From positions 14,865,872-14,929,871 of the forward strand of contig NC_058499.1 of NCBI RefSeq assembly GCF_020382885.2: a stretch of DNA of 64,000 bases. Reading direction: 5' to 3'. Positions within the stretch are counted from its first letter, which is position 1; the number at the start of each line of letters is the position of its first letter. A program made the translations under genes and the position numbers. The notes beneath the pieces are model-generated. The model searched no databases. It had not been told where the DNA came from and saw only the letters and a list, made by a program, of their open reading frames with translations. Shown in pieces: positions 41,900-53,330 of the stretch. This DNA is from Scatophagus argus. Its lineage: Eukaryota > Chordata > Actinopteri > Scatophagidae.

Positions 41900-44180
41900 T
41901 TTTCTGTGTCTCTGTCTCATCATTTCCTGATAAACTCTAAGCTATTCTCAGCAGTCAGTGATTAACGAAGTATCTGACAGCTCCACCTGCTGAGTGGAAG
42001 GAGTCAACAGGCCTACTGTTAGACAGCAGAGCCTCCAAAGTGACTGTTTTCCCACTAGGGGGCGTAAGAGCTCTACTGTCTTTGAGTGACACTTGCTATG
42101 CGTGTAATTGCTTATATTCCTGGGATGTAAAGGCATCACTGTAATTACTATACTTAGCAGCCGTAGCTAAATCCACACACCCAAACGGAGCATTGTTTAT
42201 ATTGTTAGCAAAGGTGTCATTTCTGCTGGGGACAGACGAATACGTCACAGCTTCAGGTTGATTTTTCTGACTGAAGTTTCTCTCAATATTTTGCTCCTGC
42301 TGTCCAGTCATCGCAGTCCAAATGCAGCAAAATCTGGCTCGATAAAAATGTTGAAATGCTCATCTGCTTTCTCTTCAATCATTACTGTGCACTCATTCAG
42401 AGCAATAAGCGTGTTTTTTTCCCCCCTCAGTTTTTCCTTTCAGGCTACAGGCTGCCAATATTGATGAAGGTTGCTGGGATTGTTGATACTTTTATTTTTA
42501 TCGTTCACTTATATTCCCCTTGAAAATGCAACAATTAAACTGTCATAGACAAGAGAGTAAAGCACGGAACTGTGTGTATTAAAGATGCAAATACAACATT
42601 ATACAACAACAACATTATATAACATTATACATCTGTTGCGTTATTCTACCAAATCTTCAGCTAGAACAAATCTGCTCTTTGCTCTAACTAAATATGTGTA
42701 ATACGGAAATGTTTAATCTTCAATCATTTCGTCTTCAACTCAGTTAGCTGGAACAGTCAATTATTAATTTAATAGCAATAGTTTACTATTAATAGTTTAC
42801 TTCTAATGTTATGAATTTTTAAAAAGGAAGGTAAAAACAACCTTTTAGACTTTATAAAAACCCCTCACTACAGTCTTCATATAATACGCATCTATCCACA
42901 GCTTTTTAATGAATTTAGAAGTTTGTGCATTTATATTGTTAACTTTGTTACAACAAATGTTTAAAACACTAACAGTTGGCTACCTGTTCCTGAATGTACA
43001 TAAAAACACTTGAGCCTGTACTATATTAAAATTTAAGGTGGGAATGACTTATCTGAGACATTCAACAGTTACAGGGACAACTGTCTCCAATTTATCACTT
43101 TAGTCTGGCCAACTGCCTCGCTTTTCTCAGGGGACGGAAGAACAGCCTGCATCATCATTAGCAAAGCATCACATTGTCAAAAAAGTGTGATAAATTCAAA
43201 ATCTTATGTGACAATAGCATACAATATTTAAAATCTGTTGTTAACAGGCCTAATTTTTCTTAAATCATATCCATCTTTGTCCTCTAATTGCACTGTGGTT
43301 GAGAAATGTTGGTTGGAAGAAAATTGTCTAATAACTGTAGAAAAAAAACATATTTGGAGGGTGTTGTCTTTTACAACACTCGTCAATGTGGTTCCAGAGG
43401 CCTCGATCTTGAATCATAAGTGTATTCTGCCTCTCTGCTGTGACTGTAGAGACAGGAAAAAGATGTGCAGATGTTTGATTAAGATGTATTGAACCAGTGT
43501 TGTATTGATAAAAAGTAATTAGTTTATATATAGATCCTTCATTAGGCTACATGCTGTTTGTCTACAGATACCAAATTTTGGATATGATTTATGGAGTCTG
43601 TACACTGCACTTCACTGTTACATTTCTGTGTCTATGTTCACTCTCTGCCATTAGATCTACAGTACATGAACTCAACACATCAGGTCATCTGGCCTGAAAA
43701 CACGAGTATTGTCTCCACAAGGTTAATAGTAGAAGTGTTTGGGGAAAAAAGACTGACTCTAAAATTTCAATCTATTATTATCCTCTGTAATTTCTTCCCA
43801 TTGCCTTTGAAAACAACCTTCTCTTTCTGCCTCATTTTGTCTCTACAAAAACTACTCGTTATCAGTTTCATTTATAGCAAATTTTTTGTTTTAATTCAGC
43901 TCTTAACTTCCTAGAGGATGTATTGAGTGTACTTGGAACAAAATGTTTGGAGTTTTGTTTGTTTTTGTTTATCTTGTTTAGTTTATTTTCCTATCAGTTC
44001 ACAAAATCCTTTTGACAGTCCTTGTAGCTTTACAGTAGATTTACTTGCTGAATTAGCTGTCAGAATTAGTTTTGGTTCCCGCTAGACGCTACTTAATTAA
44101 CGCTGTTCCAAGAAGATCCAGCTGGTCATATGACAATCATTATCTCTTTTCCTCGGTTGTTGCATCCGGTCTGTTTCTGA
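41900..44180. other. Intergenic stretch downstream of ahcyl2
   Basis: AT-rich and without supported exons. The strip2 and nrf1 coding sequences expected here from mammalian order are not recognisable. Confidence 0.4.
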
Positions 44181-44183
44181 TCA

Positions 44184-44229
44184 TGACGTCCTAAAAATAC
44201 CCCCCTGTCCCTGGATTACTGTAATCCAG
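44184..44229 (+). promoter_or_regulatory. Cluster of CRE, MEF2/TATA-like and palindromic OTX/CRX-type motifs
   Basis: TGACGTC (44184-44190) is a CRE core. CTAAAAATAC (44191-44200) resembles a MEF2 or TATA-like box. CTGGATTACTGTAATCCAG (44211-44229) is a perfect inverted repeat of the OTX/CRX core GGATTA. This could be a promoter for the candidate exon starting at 44267. Motif matches were made by eye. Confidence 0.35.
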
Positions 44230-44266
44230 AGTCTCCCTGTGTGTGTGTGTGTGTGTGTACCAAGAC

Positions 44267-44329
44267 ATGGACTGGCTGGAGATCCCTATTGAACTGTACA
44301 CTGTGTTTCACTATGGCAGCAAACTAAAG
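44267..44329 (+). CDS. Candidate first coding exon of an unidentified gene
   Basis: ATG in GACATGG opens MDWLEIPIELYTVFHYGSKL and one more Lys, ending at the strong donor AAAG/GTGAGT. A possible continuation after the CCTGTTAG acceptor at 45027-45034 reads GFSLKSFDAFPASLYG in the same phase. That frame then stays open to a TGA at about 45204. I do not recognise the peptide. Intervening (TG)n tracts reduce confidence. Confidence 0.25.
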
Positions 44330-44942
44330 GTGAGTCACTAATGCAGCAGGGAAGCAGGAGCTGATGTCCACCTCCTTCTCCTTCCTCCTTCTGATAATTT
44401 GGACACATTATTTTACTAACTTATCTCAAGCATCTCAGTGACTTATTACGTTTGCACTTCATTTTGACCAGAAGAGGGCAAAGTATTTCATGTGTTCTCT
44501 GTATTGTGAGCTAATCTTGTAAATGCTCAATAAATTCCGACTCAGCATGTTGAGATTAGTGTAAAATACCTTTAATGACGGCTAACACATGCAAAGACAG
44601 ACAAGTGACACATTGATATTCAGTACAAAGGAACATTTGAGACAATAAACAGCCATTAGTGTGAGAGATTAATGAGGAGATTCATTGACTTCCACACCCA
44701 ATCTAATCAGCCTCCCGTATTACCAGTATCCCGTAGTCGGAGGGGGGTTTGTGTTTGTGTATGGAGTGTCTGTGTGTGTGTGCGAGAGAGAGAGAGAGAA
44801 GCGTGTGTGTGTGTGTGTAGCCTGATGATAATCCATTGGTTGGTGATGCATCTGACAATGACAGATGGCCTGTTCGGCCTATACACTCTTGGATCTGTAT
44901 GCTCAGTTTAAAGGCAGTTTTAGAAACCAGGAATTTCTGGAT

Positions 44943-44945
<3 letters not shown>

Positions 44946-45006
<61 letters not shown>
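44946..45006. repeat. (TG)30 microsatellite
   Basis: Pure TG dinucleotide run of about 60 nt. A shorter TG/AG compound tract lies at 44754-44818. Confidence 0.9.
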
Positions 45007-45007
<1 letters not shown>

Positions 45008-46629
45008 ATGCGTGTCCTTGTCTCCTCCCTGTTAGGGATTCTCCCTAAAGAGCTTTGATGCCTTCCCTGCATCACTATACGGTCTAATCACTCGCACCAG
45101 CTGTCAGCGTGAAGGCCTCCCTCCTTCCTCTCTACACTCGCTGGCACCACTTAACCTCACATCCTCTGCAGTCAGCCATAATGGACTCTCACATCGTTCA
45201 CACTGAAACATGATGAACATATATCGGTGCTGCTGATCGCTCAGACTGCTCAGTCCCACAGAACAAACACAGACGCCATACACCCAGTGTTTTGTCTTGG
45301 ATTGAATGCACTGGGCTTGAGGATTGAGGAGGATTGCAGCTAATTTACAGTGATTTATAAATAATGGACACACATTTTCCTCTTGTCTTTTACTCCCTCT
45401 GTCCTCAGTGATCCCTCCTTTATGACTTGCCTGTGGCCACCACTTCTGTCTTGATTTTCACCCTTTCATACACTAAACATAATGTTCTAAATTATTCTCT
45501 TGAGGTTCTCAAAACTTTGGTAAATCATTTCCACACTAACACTTCAGTCACATCTAAAAATCATAAAACATGTTTCAAAGCCTTCGCCACAATGCCAGGA
45601 ATTTTATTATGTGGAGAAAAAGAAAATCTCTGTATTTTAATGTTGTAGGCCTAAAACAGTTCATATCTAGAGATATTGACTCCAGGACATAAATGATCAG
45701 AATCAGGTTTATAAACTAAACAAGTGTAGACCTACTGATCCTCGTTCATCCTCAAATTCCCAGAAACACCACTGAGAACATCAACTCAGTGTGCTCGATG
45801 GCATAGCAGGGATGCTGTAATGTACAGTAGGTTCGATAAATGCTCTTGTAACAGTTCATCATGATGCATCCTCCAAAGTGTCTGTGGGGTTTAATGGTTT
45901 GACGCAGCACTAACATCACTTATGACGAACGTCTGCAGCACGTCGGAGCTTTCGTGACTGAGCAGGATCGGGTTGCACCATGAGCTGAGCTAAATGCTGC
46001 TGCTGCTAACACCAGCTCTGAGGCTCACGACTACAAGCCTGCAGCTGTAGGTTTCACAGCTACACACATGAACGCCATTGATTTATTGATTGGGGATGAT
46101 ATGGCAACTCAGTGCTTAATGGCTTGTGTGTGGATTTATGGGTTGTGGCCCAATGGTCAAAAGTTTCCTTTGGTTCATTCTTTCAGTGTGATCTTTTTGG
46201 TTAAGACTACCCTGAGGGGACATTGTATATTTATGGGTGGAGACAGGCAGGACTAAGACGATTTATAATCTCCAGGGATGGTTCCTGTAACCAGCAGACT
46301 TTGGGCTTCCTGTATGTGGCTTGTTCTGTGGTTTTTCTGTCGAAGGAGGGATAAACTTCTTGTATCTTCGCGGGGTTTCTCTGTTGTTCTGAGACTGCAA
46401 GAATGCTCAGAGGAGGATGGTCAATTTGAACCCCTCACTGCTCCACCTACAGTCACTCACACACCCAACAACTACACCCTCACACTGCCACCCATGACCT
46501 TCTTCTCCATGCCTGAACTGCTGAATAAAATGACTTGGCGTGTCAGACATGTTCCTATTCCTACAACATAAAATAATCCTCTTCCTGTGATGATTCCTGG
46601 GATGGTGGAGGGCAGGTCAAAGCACTCAG

Positions 46630-46702
46630 TCAGTTGTTGGCAAGTCTAGAACCACCGGATCCTTCCAGCCCACCAGAGTGAGTTCTACCATTGCCAAACA
46701 CC
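46630..46702 (-). ncRNA. mir182: mir-182 precursor hairpin
   Basis: Third member of the miR-183 sensory cluster on the minus strand. The 5p mature sequence lies at 46675-46698 and begins TTTGGCAATGGTAGAACTCA, the vertebrate miR-182 seed and body. The 3p arm at 46634-46654 reads TGGTTCTAGACTTGCCAAC plus two bases, matching the known 3p. The arms pair across a short loop. Compared with human, base 22 of the 5p is U instead of A. Expected targets and expression (hair cells, photoreceptors, sensory ganglia) follow from the family. Confidence 0.95.
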
Positions 46703-46921
46703 GTGGGAGAGTGCAGCATTCACAGCCACCAGATCTATGTGATGAGTAAGCTTCGGGTTACACGGGGCAGCGTCTCAGAGATGGGGCACGAGCCTCTATG
46801 GTAACCGGTGATATCTGAGAGGGCCTGCGTAATCGATCAGATGCATAGCTCACCCTCTTTGTCAATAACAGTGAAAACTCAGGAGATGTCAGAATATTTA
46901 CATGCAGTTGAGCGTCTCTCT

Positions 46922-46998
46922 TGTCCTATATTGGCACTACACATGATTGCTCAAACAATGAGAAACAAAGCAAAAATGTGCTAGTGCCAAAATGGGCA
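46922..46998 (-). ncRNA. mir96: mir-96 precursor hairpin
   Basis: Middle member of the cluster on the minus strand. Mature 5p at 46969-46991 starts TTTGGCACTAGCACATTTTT and matches vertebrate miR-96. The 3p arm at about 46927-46948 starts AATCATGTGTAGTGCCAATA. It differs from human by one base in the middle (GTGTAG versus GTGCAG), which keeps pairing as G-U. Seed mutations of miR-96 cause deafness in mammals; the seed here is intact. Confidence 0.96.
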
Positions 46999-47067
46999 AA
47001 GAAGATGGTGAATTCACATTTAAAGCTAAAGCAGGCGAGGACACAGGCAGTGTGGTTCTGTCTCTAC

Positions 47068-47140
47068 TCTGTTTATGGCCCTATGGTAATTCACTGATAG
47101 CGTGCCGTGACAGTGAATTCTACCAGTGCCATACACAGAA
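47068..47140 (-). ncRNA. mir183: mir-183 precursor hairpin
   Basis: First (5'-most) member on the minus strand. Mature 5p at 47112-47133 starts TATGGCACTGGTAGAATTCA and matches vertebrate miR-183. The 3p arm at 47073-47094 starts GTGAATTACCATAGGGCCAT. The arms form a long stem with a loop of about 15 nt. It lies 120-180 nt upstream of mir-96 in transcript order, as in other vertebrates, so a single primary transcript is likely. Confidence 0.96.
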
Positions 47141-47670
47141 CAGGAGGAGATATAAATGTGGCCCAACACTGATGCAAACAAAGCAATAGCAGATACACAG
47201 ATCTGTCTTAAAACCTGACCATCTGTGAAGCCTGACGTCCTGTCTGCTGCTTCGTGCTCACGTTCGACTTTTATGTCCGCCCTGTAAAACTTGTGCTGAC
47301 CTCTTTAAAGGCTGGGGAGTCTCGTCTTTACAGAGTCAGTGTCTTCCCTTATCGCTGTTTTGCAAAATAAATCCAGCCATGCCATCTGCTACTGGGACAC
47401 ACGTGCACAGGCCTGTAGTACTTACTACTCATCCAGGTTCTTTGAAGTCTTCACCAAAATGTACCTGGCAAAAGTTATCATATTATTATTATTGGTTTCA
47501 GCATTTTGGGACATTTCTGGCCTTCTGATGCTGGTGGAGGAGCAGGTCTGCTGCTCAGATTGATTCTGGCTGTAGGGAATGATGGGCTAAGTGATTTTTG
47601 AGATGCTCCAAATGGGTCCCAAAGCAGGGCTCATCTTCCCGTTTCCGGGAGAGATCAATAGAGTAAAAAG

Positions 47671-47740
47671 CTTGAGAGAAAGAGAAAGAGAGAGAGCGAG
47701 AGAGAGAGAGAGCGAGAGATACAGAGAGAGAGAGAGAGAC
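47671..47740. repeat. (GA)n microsatellite
   Basis: GA-rich tract with GAAA, GCGA and TACA interruptions. It lies about 550 nt upstream of mir-183 in transcript direction. Confidence 0.85.
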
Positions 47741-48349
47741 TGGCTGAGGACGTGAACAGAAATCTTCCTGAAGTTGCTTTGTTTAGTTGGATGTTTTTAG
47801 TTTGATGCTTCTCATTGTCTGTGAAAATTGGTCCACACATGACTGATAAAGCAAGAAATCACACATGACACTTCACTGCAACATTAGAACAATATTGCTC
47901 ATCTCATTAAATAAAGATATTTCCTGTTATTATCAAGGCTGCGGTGGGGGATCAATTCGCATCCATGTGCCTGAAGCAGAAATGAAAAGTATTAACTCAT
48001 CATTTCATCAGAGCAACTTTTTTTTTATTTCTTTGCCTCGTGATGACCATCAACGACCGCATACCTATTGTCTAATTTACACACATCCATAGTATACTAA
48101 CATAATAATGCGGAGGCCTCTGAATGCTTACCTTATCAATGATCCCAAATCCTCAGCGCACCCGACAATACTTCAGTTACAAAAGCGGCGAACAAACTTA
48201 TTTGAGTCTCCAGAAGCATCCAGCAGTGGAATATCTTCACAACCAGGCGGGTTTTTAACCGTATCAAAGAGACGAAAATATAACCTACTTGTGGTCTTCT
48301 GCAGGATGAATTGGACAAGAGGTGAAAAATTATTTTGATACGTCTTCAG

Positions 48350-49300
48350 TCCACTGTTCCACATCGTGTCAGTTTACCCTTCATATCACCACCCCTCCGT
48401 CCCTCGCGGCTCTCGGCTTGTTGGGCTCTATGGCAGGGGATTTTAGTGGACAGGTAATTAGTTGGTAAGCATCTTAACCCACTGGCAGTATAGTAATCCA
48501 CGCCACCCTCCTCCCTCTCCTTCTGCTGCCTCCATACGCAGGCCACATTTACTCTGCGCCTTTTACGCACAGGACGCGCACTGCAGTGGCGATGACGAGT
48601 TTGCCGCCCAGATTAGTTCGGTATACCTCTCACAATATCAGGATTGTGGTCACACAAAAATAAAGCATTAAAGTTCATTTATTACCCTAGCCAAGCAAGC
48701 AGATTTGCCAATCGTGTATGCTAACTTAATATCATTAAGTCTTATGATTTGTCAGACGCAAATAAATCAACTTTAACGCTCTTTAACTCACCCACAACCC
48801 GCAAAAAAAATAAAGCCTTGACAGACAGCAGACCTACCAACATCCACCGGGTGTGGCACCCTGCTGCAGCCAGCCCTGAAGCTCCACTCCGTCTCATCCC
48901 TCCTCGGGACTAAAAGTTTCTCCGAGCGAAGGCCTCCTCTGCTCCTCGTTATATGCGGGCACCCAAAGGCCCCCGCCCCCAGGGCTCATTTACCTGCTGT
49001 CGGTGATTATTAGACAGATTGCAGGTGGAAAAATAGGCATCATCCTTTCAGCTGATGTGAAGCCGTCAGAGTTGGACTGGACGGGTTTGGGTTACGGCTC
49101 TTTCAAGTTGACGCTGAAATCCACCCGCGCAGCCTTTTGTCCTCTCCATACATTATGGAAGAGGCGCAGCCGGCCGGCAGCGTCTCGTCGCCCCCCTGCA
49201 CAGCGCTGCCGCTCGCGTTACTCTCAAACAACTTACTCATCACCAGCCAGGTTAGAGTTTAAAAAACCGACATCTTATTCATTAATTCATAATTACTGGA
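48350..49300. promoter_or_regulatory. GC-richer, possibly bidirectional promoter region upstream of the miR-183 cluster
   Basis: Unlike the surrounding AT-rich sequence, this stretch has C-rich runs and CpGs (around 48840-49210). It lies 1.2-2.2 kb upstream of mir-183 in transcript direction, where a primary-transcript promoter could be. It also contains a candidate plus-strand first exon at 49155. Inferred from composition and position only. Confidence 0.3.
49155..49250 (+). CDS. Candidate first coding exon of an unidentified gene
   Basis: ATG opens a GC-rich 32-codon frame starting MEEAQPAGSVSSPPCTALP and ending in LLITSQ at a CAG/GTTAGA donor. A possible later exon follows the acceptor TTTTATTGGCAG at about 50206. 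Its best codon-like frame starts at an ATG at 50223 (MNNDSALLKRASMNTTGTLK) and runs 42 codons to TAA. The two do not join in that frame, so they are separate possibilities. I do not recognise either peptide. Confidence 0.22.
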
Positions 49301-50931
49301 ATTTTTCGCTCATTATGCAGTTGTTGCTCTCCTTATAAAGTAGCTCCACACTTCAGTTATAAGCCCATAAATGACATTTATTTCCTTTGTAAATATGGAA
49401 GTAAATAAATGGCTGCTTAGACAATTTTCTCTTTTTTTCCACCCTTCTAATCTGAGCAGAACAGAAAGGAAAATGTATGAATAAAATATGTTACTCTCAA
49501 AGAGCTGGAAACCAAATAATACGTTTTACTTGGCTTAGGGTAACTATTACATTTAAAGTAGCCTAATCCTTAACTCTATAAAGAGTTTCTGGAGAAAGTA
49601 CTCGTAATGGTGAAAAGCCCAGTCTGCATCGGTGAGTGTGTCGTTACCCACCAGCCAAATTAAACTGATGCTGAAACAAGAAACCTGAATGCGATCAGAG
49701 AGAGGCTGCATGCCCGCACAACAATGAATATTTAATAAGATCTTTGTAAGCTACTGTCGGCCTGTGCGTCTGATGAAGAGCGTCACGGTCCAGCATCTCA
49801 ACACGCAGGGCCGCCTTCACTCATTCATTCATTCATTAAAGGCGATTCATCTAAATCTAACAGACTACAAAAATGTAAATGTAACATAAGAAGAGAAAAG
49901 CATCACCAGCTGATAATCTGGAGTAAAATGGTTCAACCTTTTTAAACATTTAAAATAAGGAATGTGTTAAGAAAAACGCTTCGTCAATATCAGAGCAAAT
50001 TACTGCCAACTAAAGTAAAAAAACTAGATGAAACTTTGAAATCAGTAATTATGTAAAAAATACTGAGATAAAGTGTCAAAAGCATTTGACTTACTCAAGA
50101 TAAAATATGAAAATATTAAATCAGAATTCAAAGAATTTGATTTACCACGAGCATATTTATTTTATCATGAGTAACTTGTCATCTACCTTTTTCTTTTATT
50201 GGCAGAAATGTCACTATCAACATGAACAACGACTCTGCTCTGCTGAAGCGGGCCAGCATGAACACAACCGGGACCCTGAAACTGAAGCAGCTAAATGGAA
50301 TTCAGCCACCATTAACTGTATTATTTACTCCTGTGCTTTTCTGTGTTTAAAGACCACAGAAATAAATCAACCGTTTCTCTCTGAATATACATAGAAGAAG
50401 GCATGAAGACAACGTCCAACAACAAAACATGAAAAGTGAGTACATGAAGTTTGCTACAGATGTGGTTCATGTAAACAGTGTCAGTAATGTGATTTATAAT
50501 GTTTTCTTCATTTATGCAAAGAATAGCGTGAAAACAAACCAATAATAACATAACTGTTTATCTTAAACTTATTAATCCACTAATTTATTAGTGGACCTCC
50601 TAGACCTCCAAGAGCCTATAAGACAAACACACAGGGCCGCCATCTAGTGGACGGAGGATAGAGACACGTCAGACACATGTACAGTCAGTCTGTGTGAATT
50701 TCCTCAGAAGATGATCATTCTACCTGAGACTTTAAATAAATTACGACTAGTGCCAAGCCCTGTGAAAATTCTTTTTACTAAGATGATTTGAGTAAGAGAT
50801 CTGTACGAAATGGAAATCTTTTGAATAAATGAAAAAAGACAGTCATGTCTTAGCTCACACAAACAAAATACCCACATTAATCATATAATTTTTGCTGTTT
50901 ATTTCTGTCTTCAAGTTACAAGGGAAGCACA

Positions 50932-53330
50932 TTTATTCCTTTTTTGCTTTTTATAAATCAGAGATATCTGAACTTGAATCCTGCACATCGGGCTTAAAAG
51001 ACAAATAAAAACATTCAAACAAATTATAGGCATCAAATATACTGTTTGTGTCTCATTAATAAAAAAAAAAAAATACATAATACACTGATGCATCCAGATG
51101 ATGACAAGCAACAAGGCTGGACAGTGGTTTGTTTTCTGTTGCAAATGACAACTGACTGTGACATCATGTAGTCCTAAGACCTACACCAACATATATTTGG
51201 TTACTGAGGCTATTTAAAGCCATTTTAACTAAGTTACTTAATAAATACACATTTTTCTGCCATGTCAAAAAAACTGTGACATGCTAGTTTTACCGACCTA
51301 TGTTAGTTCTCAAATGAAGGTAAACCCTCTTGCAAGACACCATGGAAAAGATCCTGATATCATTTTAAACGATTATAAAGGGATGTTAAGTCATGTTTTG
51401 ATTATAACTGAAGAACAAATGGCCTTTTTTCATGGCGATAACGTAAGATTTGAACTTTTGTTTCCTCCCAGGAATAACACTTAATACAAACTGATCTGCA
51501 ATGCAATGAGTGCATGTTTCAAACATGTACGAGGCATACGGCCTGCATTAAAACACACACCAGTGCGCCATTATGAAATTTAACAGTAAACTGTCACTGC
51601 TGTGGTAACGCCTCCTTTGCAAAGGCGCCAACAGGCATGTGAATGTTTCCATGGACAGATGAGGACAAAAGCTTTTAAAAGATAGTCAGAAGAAGAGGAA
51701 GAAAGCTCAAAGTGTCATGAGTTTGACATTTTGAGGAACATTATTCAAACATCTTCTCGCTTGACCTCAGTGTAAACCCCAAATATAATTTGAGGAGGAT
51801 TTCCTTGTCTTTTTTGGGATATTTATGAAACCAAGCTTGTAGATCTATTAGATTGTTTTTGGTCCCACCATTTTGGAAAGCCACAGCCACATCAACAGCA
51901 TGAGAAAGTAAATGCAACAGTGTTGAATGGCTGAAACGAAGAGCACTTCTGTCTGACAACATTAATGATCTTTTATGGACACAATTGCATATAAGAAGGG
52001 GGTGCAGGGGTGCAACATGTCTTTGGAGGATTCGATTCAACAAAGATTTATCCCACGGACAAAGATGTATTAATTCTCCTCATCTTTACAGGACAAGCAT
52101 TCTTTAAACTAGTGTATTATTTAAGTATGAAACCATACATTATGATAGGATTCACCACCTGTGAAAAAACTAACTATCCCTACGCAAGTCAAACACCTAT
52201 TATAGTTCAACACAAGCAATAGGCAAAGTTAAGAAGTTCAATAATTCAACAAGAACCTGGATAAACCCCACCTGCATAAAAGTGTCCTCCCCATGTCTAC
52301 AGCATTACAGCTCCACAAAGCCCTACACAACTTCACTTCTGTGTCATGCCACAATATACAAAGATACTCAAAAAAATGACAAACACTTTCCTAAAATGGA
52401 GAAGAAGAGGAGGAGGAGGACGGGGGTGGAGTATTGAAGAGGAACCTTCTCTCCTGATTTCTGCTGAGCATCAGGAGTCAGTACAACACATGTTATCAAT
52501 ACACCATGATTCTCCCTGGTTTACATTCATACATTCCCACAGGCACGCATGCACTGCGTTGCCATGGCTGATGCAATGGTTGTTTGATGGTGTGTGTGAT
52601 ACGTCGGCAGGTTGCACAGTCCTGTCAGAGAGGCCATCTGCAGTCACACCTGTGCTGTCTGTACATGACGAACATGTCACCGAGCTGCGGCCTTCTGGTC
52701 TTCGGCTCTTCAGAAAAGATGAGTGTAATGGTGACTCCTTGGGGGGCAGCAGTATCAAAAAATGAAAGGTGACAGTTCAACAAAAATAAGATGCTATGCC
52801 CTTGTGAGGCCAAGACTGCTCTTAAACGGGGGATTGTCATCCTGCAGTCCTCTGTCGGTGAGGCGAGGGCGCCTGACGATGCAGCAAAGTGTCAATTTAA
52901 GACAAGGAAAAAAGAAAAGCTAAGCTTGTTACAACTGATGATGTGGTGAGGTGTGGCTTGTGGAACCAAATGGGAAACTGTAAACAGTTGTGTTTAGATG
53001 ACAGTGCTCCTGCGTTGGCCTCACTGCCCAGTCTGGACTTGGTCATGTAGTGTGAAAGCCTTGACTGAAGCCACTAAAGATCATGGAAATGAATGATGCA
53101 CTCCTTTCTGATCTACTCAGGCTCTCGAGGGACAAGGGCAGGTGGTCATGAATTCCTAAATAAGGGTTAATATTCTGCAATATCATACTGCAAATCCTTG
53201 TGTAGCAATAAAAATCCTTGTATCGCTGTAAAAAATTGTCTTGTTTAAATATGAATATAGCACTGAGTTTCTGCTCTTTAGGAAACAGTCTGTTGTGAGG
53301 TGAAGGTGACGGGACCACACCCCCCACCCA
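50932..53330 (-). other. Probable ube2h 3' UTR
   Basis: Sequence after the ube2h stop on the minus strand without genes. AATAAA on the minus strand (TTTATT at 50932-50937, another at 50898-50903) may end the transcript about 2.4 kb downstream. A long 3' UTR is usual for this gene in mammals. The extent is inferred. Confidence 0.35.

Noticed and set aside
44672-45048. Open frames in the TG/AG-rich segment
   Set aside because: They arise from dinucleotide repeats lacking stops.
46278-46571. 97-codon plus-strand open frame next to the microRNA cluster
   Set aside because: It is antisense to the expected primary microRNA transcript, with no recognisable domain or acceptor and donor pair.
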